Source of the DNA: DATLHO01 sp035539855
Lineage (GTDB): Bacteria > Bacteroidota > Ignavibacteria > OLB7
Direction of reading: 5' to 3'
DNA: 11,477 bases
Assembly (NCBI GenBank): GCA_035539855.1
Contig: DATLHO010000265.1
Span: 1-11,477, forward strand
The notes beneath the pieces are model-generated. The model saw only the letters and a program-made list of their open reading frames with translations. It was not told the DNA's origin and made no database searches. The translations under genes were made by a program, and so were the position numbers. Shown here in pieces: positions 1 to 7,679 of this stretch; within the stretch, counting starts at the first letter, position 1, and each line of letters starts with the position of its first letter.

Positions 1-66
1 GCTTGCAGTACCGCCCGCCCCCGGCATCCGATTCCATCCACATCACGAGGCTCGAGCAGATCGGGC

Positions 67-651
67 ATGAGGATCATGAAAGCACTCTTCATTCGGACCA
101 TCGCGGCCGCATCGTTTCTGATCGCGACCGCGAGCGCCATCGCACAGCCGGCGGCCACCGTGAAGTTCACCGGAAGCGACGAGGAGCTAGGGGCTCTGGT
201 CGCGTGGGTCGTCAAGGACAAGGGCGCGACGGAGTGGTGGTTTCGCGGGGGTGCCGAAGCGGCACAGGACGTCTTCGTCACCGAGCTCGTCGCGACCGGA
301 AAGGTCTCGGTGGTCGAGCGTGAGCAGCTCCAGGCGGTGCTTCTCGAGCGAGTGCGCACGGCCGGCGGCGACATCGACCAGGATGCGGCCGCCACGCTCG
401 GCCGCCGACTGGGCTTCCGCTATCTCGCGGTCGCGGTCGTGACCAGCGTTGCGGTCGTCGACGCGACCGCGCGCGGCGTCGTCAAGGGACGGCTGATCGA
501 CACGAGCACGGGCGAGATCGTCTGGGCCGACGAGGCCGCGGTCAGCGTCGGTGGGTTCGGTGGCGGCGTCGACGACAATCGCTTCTTCGAGACCGTCCTG
601 AAGCCGGCGCTCGAGCAGCTCGTCGACAAGCTCGCCGCGGTCGTCCGCTAG
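67..651 (+). CDS. Secreted CsgG-domain protein (curli-assembly CsgG/HfaB-like)
   Basis: The 194-residue product starts with a signal peptide: basic MRIMK, a hydrophobic core to about residue 25, and a likely signal peptidase I cut after AIA before Gln27. The body matches the CsgG fold as I know it: an amphipathic stretch (GAAEAAQDVFVTEL type, about 61-75), then GKVSVVEREQLQAVLLE, a LGRRLGFRYLAVAVV strand and a KGRLIDTSTGEIVWADEA segment. CsgG-family proteins are periplasmic or outer-membrane factors, the best known forming the curli export pore. This one has no Cys, so it is not a lipoprotein as classical CsgG is, and it is shorter than the roughly 260-280 residue family norm. No curli subunit gene is nearby, so the partner is unknown. 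ATG at 76 is an alternative start with the same signal peptide; neither has a good SD. The frame stays open to the window edge, but the signal peptide supports a start here. Confidence 0.72.
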   Translation: MRIMKALFIRTIAAASFLIATASAIAQPAATVKFTGSDEELGALVAWVVKDKGATEWWFRGGAEAAQDVFVTELVATGKVSVVEREQLQAVLLERVRTAGGDIDQDAAATLGRRLGFRYLAVAVVTSVAVVDATARGVVKGRLIDTSTGEIVWADEAAVSVGGFGGGVDDNRFFETVLKPALEQLVDKLAAVVR

Positions 652-699
652 CGACGCAGCGGCGCCGGCCGGCCAGTGCACGGTGCAGACCAATTGGTG

Positions 700-741
700 A
701 AGCCCCTCCGTCTCCCCGCCTGCGGGCAGGCGGAGGGGTTT
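700..741 (+). terminator. Intrinsic terminator after the CsgG-domain gene
   Basis: CCCCTCCG (703-710) pairs with CGGAGGGG (731-738), extended by AAG/TTT to 700-741 with one wobble. A nested CCTG/CAGG stem (719-722/727-730) lies inside. The T tract is short (TTT then CTCG). An alternative fold, CCGCCTG/CAGGCGG (716-722/727-733), competes for the same bases. It lies 48 bases past the stop codon and separates this gene from valS. Confidence 0.7.
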
Positions 742-743
742 CT

Positions 744-754
744 CGTATCTTCCC
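744..754 (+). promoter_or_regulatory. Candidate -7 promoter element of valS
   Basis: CGTATCTTCCC sits 25 bases before the valS ATG, directly after the terminator above. Its TATCTT core fits the Bacteroidetes TAnnTTTG pattern in part, and nearly the same 11-mer precedes the gamma-carbonic-anhydrase gene. No TTTG-like -33 box is visible upstream, where the terminator stem lies. Confidence 0.4.
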
Positions 755-779
755 GGCTCACTCAGAACGAATCACACCG

Positions 780-3506
780 ATGCCGGAACTGCCAAAAGCA
801 TACACGCCCGCCGACGCCGAGAAGAAGTGGTACGAGTACTGGTACGCCCACGGACTCTATGACGCCGAGGCGAACCTCGACCGCCGTCCCTACACGATCC
901 TGATGCCGCCGCCGAACGTCACGGGCAGCCTTACGATCGGCCACGTGCTCAATCACACGCTGCAGGATCTGTACATCCGGTGGCATCGCATGCGCGGGTT
1001 CGAGGCGGCGTGGCTGCCGGGAACCGATCATGCCGGCATCGCAACGCAGACGCGCGTCATGGGCTCGCTTCGCGAGCAGGGCATCGACTATCGCGAGCTC
1101 GGCCGCGAGGCGTTCGTCGAGAAGGTGTGGCAGTGGAAGGAGGAGTACGGCGGACTGATCCTGCGGCAGCTCCGCGCCCTCGGGGTCAGTCCCGACTGGC
1201 GCCGCGAGCGCTTCACGCTCGATCCCGGATTGAGCGAGTCGGTCCGCGAGGTCTTCGTCCGGCTGTACGACAAGGGATTGATCTATCGCGGCAAGCGGAT
1301 CGTCAACTGGTCGCCCGCGGCGCAGACGACCCTCTCGGATGAAGAGGTCATCCGCAAGGACGTGCCGGACAAGCTCTACACGCTGCGCTACCGGCTCGTC
1401 GACGGCGATGGCGAGATCCGCATCGCGACGGCGCGGCCGGAGACGCTCTTCGGCGACGTGGCCGTCGCGGTCAATCCAAAGGACGAGCGCTACACGAATC
1501 TCATCGGAAAGCGCGTCAGGGTCGCGCTGGCCGGACACGAGGTGCCGATCGTCGCCGACGCGTATGCCGATCCGGCGTTCGGAACGGGCGCGGTGAAGAT
1601 CACGCCGGCGCACGATCCGAACGACTACGAGGTCGGCGTCCGCCACGGTCTCGAGATGCCGAACACGATCAACCCGGACGGCACGATGAACGAGCTGGCC
1701 GGACCGCTCGCCGGACTCGATCGCTTCGTCGCGCGCAAGCGCGCCGTGGCGATGCTCGAGGAGGCCGGCGACATCGTCTCGGTCGAGGACTACACGCATG
1801 CGATCGGCGTCTCCGAGCGCGGCGGCGAGCCGATCGAGCCGTACCTGTCGGACCAGTGGTTCGTCAGGATGGCGCCGCTGGCCGAGCCCGCGCTCGAGGC
1901 GGTGCAGTCGGGTCAGATCCGCTTTCATCCGGAGCACTGGGTCAAGACCTACGAGCACTGGATGACGAACATCCGCGACTGGGCGATCTCGCGCCAGCTC
2001 TGGTGGGGTCATCGCATCCCCGTCTACTACCTCGAGGACGGACGCTACACCGCCGCGCGCAGCGAGGCCGAGGCGCGCGAGCGACTCGGCGTCGGCGACG
2101 ACGTGGCGCTGCGCCAGGACGAGGACGTGCTCGACACGTGGTTCTCGTCGTGGCTGTGGCCCTTCTCGCTGCACGGCTGGGGCACCGACCACAAGAACGA
2201 CCGCGACCTTCAGTACTTCTATCCGACCGACCTGCTGATCACCGGTCCGGACATCATCTTCTTCTGGGTCGCGCGCATGATCATGGCGGGCATCGAGTTC
2301 ATGCGCGACGAGCCGACCGCCACCGGCGGCACGCGCACGACGCTCGAGGAGCTCGTCCCGTTCCGCGACGTGTACTTCACGTCGATCATCCGCGACGCGC
2401 AGGGACGCAAGCTCTCGAAGTCCCTCGGCAACTCGCCCGATCCGCTGGAGGTGATCGACACCTACGGCGCCGACGCGCTGCGCTTCACGATCGTCTACCT
2501 CGCGCCGACCGGACTCGACGTCCGCTTCGACGCCGAGAGTGTCGAGATCGGTCGCAACTTCGCCAACAAGCTCTGGAACGCCGGGCGCTTCCTGCTGATG
2601 AAGCGCGACGAGGCGGGCGTCGACGACGCCTACGACGGCGAGATCGCGCGACTCGAGCCCATCTCCGATTCCGACCGCTGGATTCTCTCGCGCTTCCACG
2701 GCGTGCTCGGAGACGTCGAGCGCGCCCTGGCCGGCTACAGCATCAACGAGTATTCGAAGCTGCTGTATGAGTTCTGCTGGCGGGACTTCTGCGACTGGTA
2801 CGTCGAGCTGCTGAAGACGGAGCTGGCGATGAGCCAGTCGCCCGAGCGCTCGGCGTTGATGATGCGCTTCGCCATCGGACTGTTCGACCAGGTACTGCGC
2901 ATGATCCACCCGATCATGCCGTTCGTCAGCGAGGAGATCTGGCAGAACCTCACCGCGCGCTCCGACGGCGAGTCCATCTCGGTCCTGCCGTTCCCGCACG
3001 CGAATCCCGCGATCACGTCGGCGTCGATCGAGAGCTCGTTCGCGCTGATGCAGAGCGTCGTCGAGGCGGTCCGCCGCATGCGCAGCGAGGCGAACGTGCC
3101 GCCGTCGAAGCCGGTCAACGTGACCGTGCGCGCCGAGGACGCCGCCGACCGCGACATCCTCGATCGCACCTCCGACCTCATCTCGCGCCTGGCGCGCATC
3201 GATGCGCTCGTCGTCGACGCGACCGCGAGCAAGCCGGCCCTCTCGGCGACCGAGGTCGTGCGCGGCAACGAAGTGCACGTGCACCTCGAAGGTCTCGTCG
3301 ACGTCGAGAAGGAGCGGCAGAAGACCGAGAAGGAGATCGCGCGGCTCGAAGGTCAGGTCAAGGCGACCGAAGGCAAGCTCTCGAACGAGAAGTTCGTCGC
3401 CAACGCTCCGGACGACGTCGTTGCGAAGGAGCGCGAGAAGCTCGAGACCTTCCGCGAGACCATCGGCAAGCTCCGCGACACGCTGCGCCAGTACGCCGCG
3501 ACCTGA
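780..3506 (+). CDS. valS: Valine--tRNA ligase (ValRS)
   Basis: This cytoplasmic class I synthetase charges tRNA-Val with valine and edits misactivated threonine. The 908 residues are full length. Visible landmarks are the HIGH-type signature PPPNVTGSLTIGH (43-55), the CP1 editing domain with ATARPETLFGDVAVAVNP (from 216) and GTGAVKITPAHDPNDYEVG (268-286), the KLSKS nucleotide-binding loop (544-548), then anticodon-binding helices with NKLWNAGRFLLM and FCDWYVELLK. A C-terminal coiled-coil tRNA-binding arm runs from about 842 to 905 and is rich in Glu/Lys/Arg. All catalytic motifs look intact. The ATG at 780 matches the usual N-terminus (KAYTPADAEKKWYEYW). It has no SD, as is common in Bacteroidota. 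It is a single-gene unit flanked by terminators. No T-box leader is present. Confidence 0.98.
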   Translation: MPELPKAYTPADAEKKWYEYWYAHGLYDAEANLDRRPYTILMPPPNVTGSLTIGHVLNHTLQDLYIRWHRMRGFEAAWLPGTDHAGIATQTRVMGSLREQGIDYRELGREAFVEKVWQWKEEYGGLILRQLRALGVSPDWRRERFTLDPGLSESVREVFVRLYDKGLIYRGKRIVNWSPAAQTTLSDEEVIRKDVPDKLYTLRYRLVDGDGEIRIATARPETLFGDVAVAVNPKDERYTNLIGKRVRVALAGHEVPIVADAYADPAFGTGAVKITPAHDPNDYEVGVRHGLEMPNTINPDGTMNELAGPLAGLDRFVARKRAVAMLEEAGDIVSVEDYTHAIGVSERGGEPIEPYLSDQWFVRMAPLAEPALEAVQSGQIRFHPEHWVKTYEHWMTNIRDWAISRQLWWGHRIPVYYLEDGRYTAARSEAEARERLGVGDDVALRQDEDVLDTWFSSWLWPFSLHGWGTDHKNDRDLQYFYPTDLLITGPDIIFFWVARMIMAGIEFMRDEPTATGGTRTTLEELVPFRDVYFTSIIRDAQGRKLSKSLGNSPDPLEVIDTYGADALRFTIVYLAPTGLDVRFDAESVEIGRNFANKLWNAGRFLLMKRDEAGVDDAYDGEIARLEPISDSDRWILSRFHGVLGDVERALAGYSINEYSKLLYEFCWRDFCDWYVELLKTELAMSQSPERSALMMRFAIGLFDQVLRMIHPIMPFVSEEIWQNLTARSDGESISVLPFPHANPAITSASIESSFALMQSVVEAVRRMRSEANVPPSKPVNVTVRAEDAADRDILDRTSDLISRLARIDALVVDATASKPALSATEVVRGNEVHVHLEGLVDVEKERQKTEKEIARLEGQVKATEGKLSNEKFVANAPDDVVAKEREKLETFRETIGKLRDTLRQYAAT

Positions 3507-3556
3507 TCCGGCAGATCCTCGGGCACGACCCACGGGGATCGCGATACCGAAGCGTC

Positions 3557-3592
3557 ACGGGCCGGGAGGCAACTCCCGGCCCGTTCTTTTTT
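3557..3592 (+). terminator. Strong intrinsic terminator of valS
   Basis: A perfect 12-bp stem, ACGGGCCGGGAG (3557-3568) with CTCCCGGCCCGT (3573-3584), is closed by a GCAA tetraloop of the stable GNRA class. It is followed by TCTTTTTT (3585-3592). It lies 50 bases past the valS stop. Confidence 0.93.
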
Positions 3593-3625
3593 GTCCGCGA
3601 AGACCCGAATTCGTCGACGTCGTGC

Positions 3626-3654
3626 TTGCCTTCGCCTCATTTACGCGCTATACT
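3626..3654 (+). promoter_or_regulatory. Sigma70-like promoter for the lytic transglycosylase gene
   Basis: TTGCCT (3626-3631) and TATACT (3649-3654) are separated by exactly 17 bases. Each is close to the TTGACA/TATAAT consensus, and the region is a local AT-rich island in high-GC DNA. Transcription would begin near 3661, giving a leader of about 116 bases before the ATG at 3777. Confidence 0.6.
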
Positions 3655-3663
3655 TCGCGTGAA

Positions 3664-3712
3664 GGTTGAGGCAATGCCGGCGAATCTGGTCCGCCGGTCT
3701 CCTCACTCAACC
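3664..3712 (+). other. Nested stem-loop in the 5' leader, overlapping a possible 20-codon leader ORF
   Basis: GGTTGAG (3664-3670) pairs perfectly with CTCAACC (3706-3712), enclosing a second perfect stem CCGGCG (3677-3682) with CGCCGG (3692-3697). It would begin within a few bases of the predicted transcript start. A short ORF at 3674-3736 (20 codons, TAA stop) begins inside the structure, with only AAGG at 3662-3665 as a possible SD. No known riboswitch class is recognised. Confidence 0.35.
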
Positions 3713-3763
3713 ACCAGCGACCTCGACGCGTCGTAACCCCGATCCCCACAGTGCACAGAGTCC

Positions 3764-3769
3764 GGAGGG
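3764..3769 (+). promoter_or_regulatory. Shine-Dalgarno site fixing the transglycosylase start
   Basis: GGAGGG ends 7 bases before the ATG at 3777. It chooses this start over an upstream in-frame TTG at 3666, and the signal peptide also begins here. Confidence 0.85.
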
Positions 3770-3776
3770 CCACACG

Positions 3777-4793
3777 ATGACACGACCGCTGATTCCGATT
3801 TTCATCCTCTGCCTGTTCCTCGACGGCGGCGTCAGCGGCGCACAGACGAACGGCGATCCGGCGCCCGGACAACCCGCGACGACCGCGCCGACGGACGCGC
3901 CGTCGACCGAGCGCATCGCCACGGCCGCCGGCGACACGTTCTCGGTGGTTCGCACGCCCTCGCTGACCGAGCGCTTCGAGCCCATCGTCCGCAAGCTCGT
4001 CGACCGCGGCTTTCCCGAGGGATGGGTGCGCCAGCGCTTCGGCGATCCGCGCACGGTCTTCATTCCGAAGCTCGCGAAAGTCAACCCGCGCAAGAAGAGC
4101 TCCGGCGGCGGCGAGCCGGTGAGCGCCTATCGCTGGGTCAACACCGACGAGTCCGCCCGCGCGTGCATCGCGTTCATCGAGAAGTACCGCACGATCCTCG
4201 ACTCGGCGAGCAGGCGCTATGGCGTCGAGCCGGAGATGATCGCCGCGCTCATGCGCACCGAGACGCAGCATGGAAAGGTCACCGGCGACTACCACGTCTT
4301 CAGCGTCTTCGCCTCGACCGCGCTGCTGACGCAGCCCGACGTCGTTGCCGAGAACCTCGCGAACGCCGAAACGGTGCTGCGCGATCGCGAGGCCGACTCT
4401 GCCGAGATGCGCGAGCAGGCGGCGTACATCCGCGCGCGCTCGAAGAAGAAGGCCGACTGGGCACTCAACGAGCTCGCGTCGCTTCTGAAGATCGAGCGCG
4501 AGGGACGAGCCGACGCCATGGCGATCAAGGGATCGTGGGCCGGCGCGTTCGGCTGGTCGCAGTTCCTGCCGTCGTCGTATCTGCGCCGCGCCGTCGACGG
4601 CAACGGCGATGGCGACACCGATCTGTTCAACCCGGAGGACGCGATCCCATCGGTCGCGAACTACCTCAAGGCCGCCGGATACGTCCGCGGCAACAACCGG
4701 CGCGTGCGCAAGGCGCTCTTCAACTACAACAACTCAACGCCCTACGTCGAGTCGATCATGGGCCTCGCGAGTCGCGTCAAGAAGATGCAGTAG
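3777..4793 (+). CDS. Secreted MltB-type lytic murein transglycosylase (GH103, SLT_2 domain)
   Basis: The 338-residue product would cleave the glycan strand of peptidoglycan between MurNAc and GlcNAc, forming 1,6-anhydroMurNAc, in the periplasm. It starts with a signal peptide (1-22; likely cut SGA before Gln23) and no convincing lipobox, so unlike E. coli MltB it is probably soluble. A Thr/Pro/Ala-rich linker follows. The catalytic domain spans about 60-335, with the predicted acid Glu162 in RTETQHG, SWAGAFGWSQFLPSSY (253-268), an EF-hand-like calcium loop DGNGDGDTDLF (274-284), then NPEDAIPSVANYLKAAGY and a C-terminal FNYNNSTPYVESI. This motif order is diagnostic of the MltB family. No peptidoglycan-binding or SPOR domain is present. 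It appears to be monocistronic, between its own promoter and the hairpin at 4809. It could serve in cell-wall turnover or in assembling an envelope machine. Confidence 0.92.
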   Translation: MTRPLIPIFILCLFLDGGVSGAQTNGDPAPGQPATTAPTDAPSTERIATAAGDTFSVVRTPSLTERFEPIVRKLVDRGFPEGWVRQRFGDPRTVFIPKLAKVNPRKKSSGGGEPVSAYRWVNTDESARACIAFIEKYRTILDSASRRYGVEPEMIAALMRTETQHGKVTGDYHVFSVFASTALLTQPDVVAENLANAETVLRDREADSAEMREQAAYIRARSKKKADWALNELASLLKIEREGRADAMAIKGSWAGAFGWSQFLPSSYLRRAVDGNGDGDTDLFNPEDAIPSVANYLKAAGYVRGNNRRVRKALFNYNNSTPYVESIMGLASRVKKMQ

Positions 4794-4808
4794 CGCGTTG
4801 GCGCGCTT

Positions 4809-4868
4809 CGGACGGAAGTCACGTGAATTCTCCACGCGCGAGCTTCACGTGACTTCCGTCCGTATTTT
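4809..4868 (+). terminator. 19-bp hairpin terminator containing two TCACGTGA palindromes
   Basis: Bases 4809-4827 are perfectly complementary to 4844-4862, giving 19 bp with a 16-base loop, followed by TATTTTGTT. It begins 15 bases after the transglycosylase stop and ends 12 bases before the next ATG. Each arm contains the 8-bp palindrome TCACGTGA (4819-4826 and 4845-4852), so it might also be read as a double-stranded operator. Confidence 0.8.
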
Positions 4869-4871
4869 GTT
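4861..4871 (+). promoter_or_regulatory. Candidate -7 promoter element of the T9SS-linked M1 peptidase
   Basis: CGTATTTTGTT matches the CGTATYTTS motif seen before valS and the gamma-carbonic-anhydrase gene. It overlaps the foot and T tract of the hairpin and ends 3 bases before the ATG at 4875. If active, the message would be essentially leaderless. It could equally be just the terminator's T tract. Confidence 0.3.
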
Positions 4872-4874
4872 CGC

Positions 4875-6833
4875 ATGACGCTCACGAGCATCCTCCCCGC
4901 CCTGCTCCTCGCCTTCTGCACGGTCGCGACGGCCCAGCCGCTCGCCTCCGGTCCGCTCGAGCATCGACCGCAACCCTTCGACGTGCTTCACTACGACGCC
5001 GAGCTCGACCTGACGCGGGCTCCGGCGCGCGACATGCGCGGGGTCGTCGACATCACCATCCGCTGGATCGCCGACACAGGAAGCCGGTACTTCGCCTTTC
5101 ACCTGCGCGACCTCACGATCGACGGCGCGTGGCTCGACGGCACGCCGGTCACGGTGACGTCCGTCGGCGAGCCGAGCTCGGCCTCGTACCATCACCGGAT
5201 CGATCCGCCGACGGTCCCGGCCGCGGGCGACACGACAACGGTCCGCATCGCCTACCACGGCGCGATGACCGACGAGAGAGGACCGGGCACGTGGGGCGGC
5301 GTGGGCTCGTCCGACAGCATCCTGTTCGCGATGGGTGTGGGATTCCTCAACAACTACGTCTCGACGACGCAGCACTGGCTGCCGAGCTACGATCACCCGT
5401 CGGACAAGGCGACGTTCCGCGGACGCTTCAAGACGATCGGCGGGTTCATCACCGCCTCGAACGGACTGGTCTCGACGAGCACGAACGGCGACACGACGAT
5501 CGCCGAGTGGACGACGGCGATACCGACCGCGACATACCTGCTGACGTTCGCGACCGGCCGCTACGTCGGTCTCGACTTCGGCAGCGATCCGGTGCCGATG
5601 GTGCTCTACGTCAAGCCTGCCGACAGCGTCGCGGCGCGCACTTCATTCCGGCTACTGCCGCGGATGGTCAGTGGATTCTCCGAGCGGTTCACTCCGTATC
5701 CCTTCGAGAAGGTCGGCTTCGTCAGCACGCCGATCGGCGCCATGGAGCACCAGACGATGGTCTCGTATCCCACGTTCCTCGTGCGCCGGCCGGACACCAT
5801 CAACCTGATCGCAGCGCACGAGCTCGCGCACCAGTGGTTCGGCGACCTGGTCACGCCCGCCGACTTCCGCCACGTCTGGCTCACCGAGTCGTTCGCGACG
5901 TTCTGCGAGTCGGTCTGGGCGGAGGAGCTCTTCGGCTTCAACGAGTACCTCGCGTGGCAGGAGTCGAAGCTCAGCCGCTACATCAATCAGATCGCCCAGG
6001 CCGAAGGGATCCTGCCGCTCTACGACTTCCCGCGCGCGCAGCCGTCGTCGAACTACCCGGAGACGATCTATCAGAAGGGCGCGCTCGTCGTCGGCATGCT
6101 CCGCTACGAGATGGGCGACACCAGCTTCTTCTCGGCGATGCGGGATTACCTGTCGACGCACTCCTTCGGCATCGCGACGACGGAGGATCTCCTCCGGGTG
6201 CTCGAGCGTCATCATAGCGCGCCGCTCGACTGGTTCTTCGATCAGTGGGTCTACGGGAAGGGCTGGCCGGAGGTCGCGGTGCGCGCGGTGTCGGAGCCCG
6301 GGGAAGGAGGCTACCGGCGGCTTCGCGTCGAGATCGAACAGACGCCGCTCGGCGAGCAGCGTGTCTACCGCCGTCTCGCCGTGCCGTTGTTCTTCGAGGG
6401 GGCCAGCGACCCCACCGTCGCGCAGACGCGGGTGGTGATGCTCGACAGCGCGCGGCAGACGTTCGTGCTCGACAGCGTGCCGTCGTTCACGGCGCTGCGC
6501 GTCAATCGCGGGACCATCATGCGGTCGCTGCTGCGCGGGGCCGCGAGCGTGTCGGGGATCGGGGCAGCTCCGGACAGTGGCGCGATCGAGTTCTTCGTCA
6601 AGCCGAATCCGACCGATGGAACGAGCGCCCTCACCGTCCAGGTGCGCGGCGTCGACGACTGCACCGGACTGCGCTACGAGTTCTTCGACGCGACGGGCCG
6701 GCGTCTCGGCACCGGCAGCACCGATCGCTGCGAGCTGACGATCCCGACCGACGGGATCGCATCGGGAGCGTACGTGCTTCGGTTCCGGTTTCGGGGGATC
6801 TTCTACGACGTCTCGGTGGTGGTCGCCCGCTAG
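4875..6833 (+). CDS. M1-family metallopeptidase with T9SS type A C-terminal sorting domain
   Basis: This is a 652-residue zinc aminopeptidase-type enzyme. The signal peptide (1-20) is likely cut after ATA before Gln21. The N-terminal beta domain starts FDVLHYDAELDL. The catalytic domain has GAMEH (288-292), the zinc site HELAH (315-319) with the third ligand Glu338 (HEXXH-X18-E), and a likely transition-state Tyr399 in YQKGAL. The last 80 residues form a sorting domain: FFVKPNPTDG (PNP at 577-579), a YEFFDATGRRLGTG strand pair and a final GAYVLRFRF, typical of cargo sent through the T9SS to the surface or medium. GAMEH replaces the usual GxMEN exopeptidase motif. There is no long helical C-terminal domain. 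The start has no SD and lies 12 bases after a hairpin. Its physiological substrate is unknown; nutrient peptide digestion is a guess. Confidence 0.93.
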   Translation: MTLTSILPALLLAFCTVATAQPLASGPLEHRPQPFDVLHYDAELDLTRAPARDMRGVVDITIRWIADTGSRYFAFHLRDLTIDGAWLDGTPVTVTSVGEPSSASYHHRIDPPTVPAAGDTTTVRIAYHGAMTDERGPGTWGGVGSSDSILFAMGVGFLNNYVSTTQHWLPSYDHPSDKATFRGRFKTIGGFITASNGLVSTSTNGDTTIAEWTTAIPTATYLLTFATGRYVGLDFGSDPVPMVLYVKPADSVAARTSFRLLPRMVSGFSERFTPYPFEKVGFVSTPIGAMEHQTMVSYPTFLVRRPDTINLIAAHELAHQWFGDLVTPADFRHVWLTESFATFCESVWAEELFGFNEYLAWQESKLSRYINQIAQAEGILPLYDFPRAQPSSNYPETIYQKGALVVGMLRYEMGDTSFFSAMRDYLSTHSFGIATTEDLLRVLERHHSAPLDWFFDQWVYGKGWPEVAVRAVSEPGEGGYRRLRVEIEQTPLGEQRVYRRLAVPLFFEGASDPTVAQTRVVMLDSARQTFVLDSVPSFTALRVNRGTIMRSLLRGAASVSGIGAAPDSGAIEFFVKPNPTDGTSALTVQVRGVDDCTGLRYEFFDATGRRLGTGSTDRCELTIPTDGIASGAYVLRFRFRGIFYDVSVVVAR

Positions 6834-6923
6834 ACCCGCTTCAGCGCAGACGCATCCGTCCGCTCAAGCCAGGGCCGCGATGCGCGCCACGGATGTCCCA
6901 TGCCTCACCAACGAGCAGCCGCC

Positions 6924-7601
6924 ATGACGACCCACATCGAGCTCGCGCGCTACATCGATCATACCGCCCTGAAGCCGGACACGACCGAGGAGCAGATTCG
7001 CCAGCTCTGCGTCGAGGCCGATGAGCTCGGTTTCGCCGCGGTCTGCGTGATGCCCTACTGGGTGCCGCTCTGCAGCCTGGTGCTCGACGAGCTCGGCGCG
7101 TCGCTGGCGATCGCAACGACGATCGGATTTCCGAACGGATCGCATCAGACCGTCGTCAAGGTGGCCGAGACGAAGAAGGCGATCTACGACGGCGCGCAGG
7201 AGATCGACATGGTCATCAACGTCGGCGCGTTACGCTCGGGCCATCGCGCGGTGGTCATGGCCGACATGATGGCCGTCGCGATGTCGGCCCACGAGCACGG
7301 CGCGCTCGTCAAGGTGATCATCGAGACGTCGCTGCTGAACGACGATCAGAAGCGACTCGCCTGCGAGCTCGCCGGCGAGGCCGGCGTCGACTTCGTCAAG
7401 ACCTCCACCGGCTTCGCCGGCGGCGGCGCCACCGTCGCGGACATCGAGCTGATGCGCGAGGCCTCGCCGAAGCGCATGCAGATCAAGGCCTCCGGCGGCA
7501 TCCGCGATGCCGCGACGGCGATCCGGATGATCGCCGCGGGCGCCAGCCGCATCGGCACGAGCTCCGGCGTGTCGATCGTGCGCGAGTCGGTCGACGCCTG
7601 A
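6924..7601 (+). CDS. deoC: Deoxyribose-phosphate aldolase
   Basis: DeoC cleaves 2-deoxy-D-ribose 5-phosphate to glyceraldehyde 3-phosphate and acetaldehyde, a cytoplasmic step in deoxynucleoside salvage. The 225-residue TIM barrel shows YIDHTALKPDTTEEQIRQLC at the N-terminus, IDMVINVGAL with Asp95, VKVIIET with Lys130, the Schiff-base lysine in FVKTSTGF (Lys159) and the second active-site lysine in IKASGGI (Lys188). Length is standard for the shorter bacterial form. An in-frame ATG at 6900 would add eight residues (MPHQRAAA) that the family lacks, so 6924 is preferred; neither has a clear SD. It lies 90 bases after the M1 peptidase gene with no convincing terminator between, so readthrough is possible. 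No other deo or nucleoside-phosphorylase gene is in the window. Confidence 0.96.
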   Translation: MTTHIELARYIDHTALKPDTTEEQIRQLCVEADELGFAAVCVMPYWVPLCSLVLDELGASLAIATTIGFPNGSHQTVVKVAETKKAIYDGAQEIDMVINVGALRSGHRAVVMADMMAVAMSAHEHGALVKVIIETSLLNDDQKRLACELAGEAGVDFVKTSTGFAGGGATVADIELMREASPKRMQIKASGGIRDAATAIRMIAAGASRIGTSSGVSIVRESVDA

Positions 7602-7624
7602 GCCGAGTTCGGGTAGTGGAAATG

Positions 7625-7661
7625 CGAATGGCGGTGCGACCGATGGTCGCACCGCCATTCG
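7625..7661. terminator. Bidirectional terminator between convergent deoC and the DUF1232 gene
   Basis: Bases 7625-7641 pair perfectly with 7645-7661: 17 bp around a 3-base GAT loop, or 16 bp with a 5-base loop. It lies 23 bases past the deoC stop and 18 bases past the opposing stop. T tracts are weak on both sides (CTTT on plus, ATTT on minus), but the position between converging genes supports a shared terminator. Confidence 0.8.
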
Positions 7662-7679
7662 AGCTTTCGGGCAGCGGGT

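Noticed and set aside
677..698. Small palindromes TGCACGGTGCA and ACCAATTGGT just before the first terminator
   Set aside because: They are short, lie upstream of a terminator rather than a promoter, and are not repeated elsewhere that I noticed.
762..3533. Uninterrupted minus-strand ORF of 923 codons opposite valS
   Set aside because: It mirrors valS almost end to end, is dominated by Arg/Asp/Val/Leu/His as expected from the complement of high-GC codons, and has no recognisable domain.
3666..3776. TTG start 37 codons upstream for the lytic transglycosylase
   Set aside because: The added residues are not signal-like, while the ATG at 3777 has a strong SD and begins a proper signal peptide.
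6852..6896. Weak inverted repeat CATCCGT/ACGGATG between the T9SS M1 gene and deoC
   Set aside because: Only 7-8 bp with a loop of about 29 bases and no T tract; not convincing as a terminator or operator.
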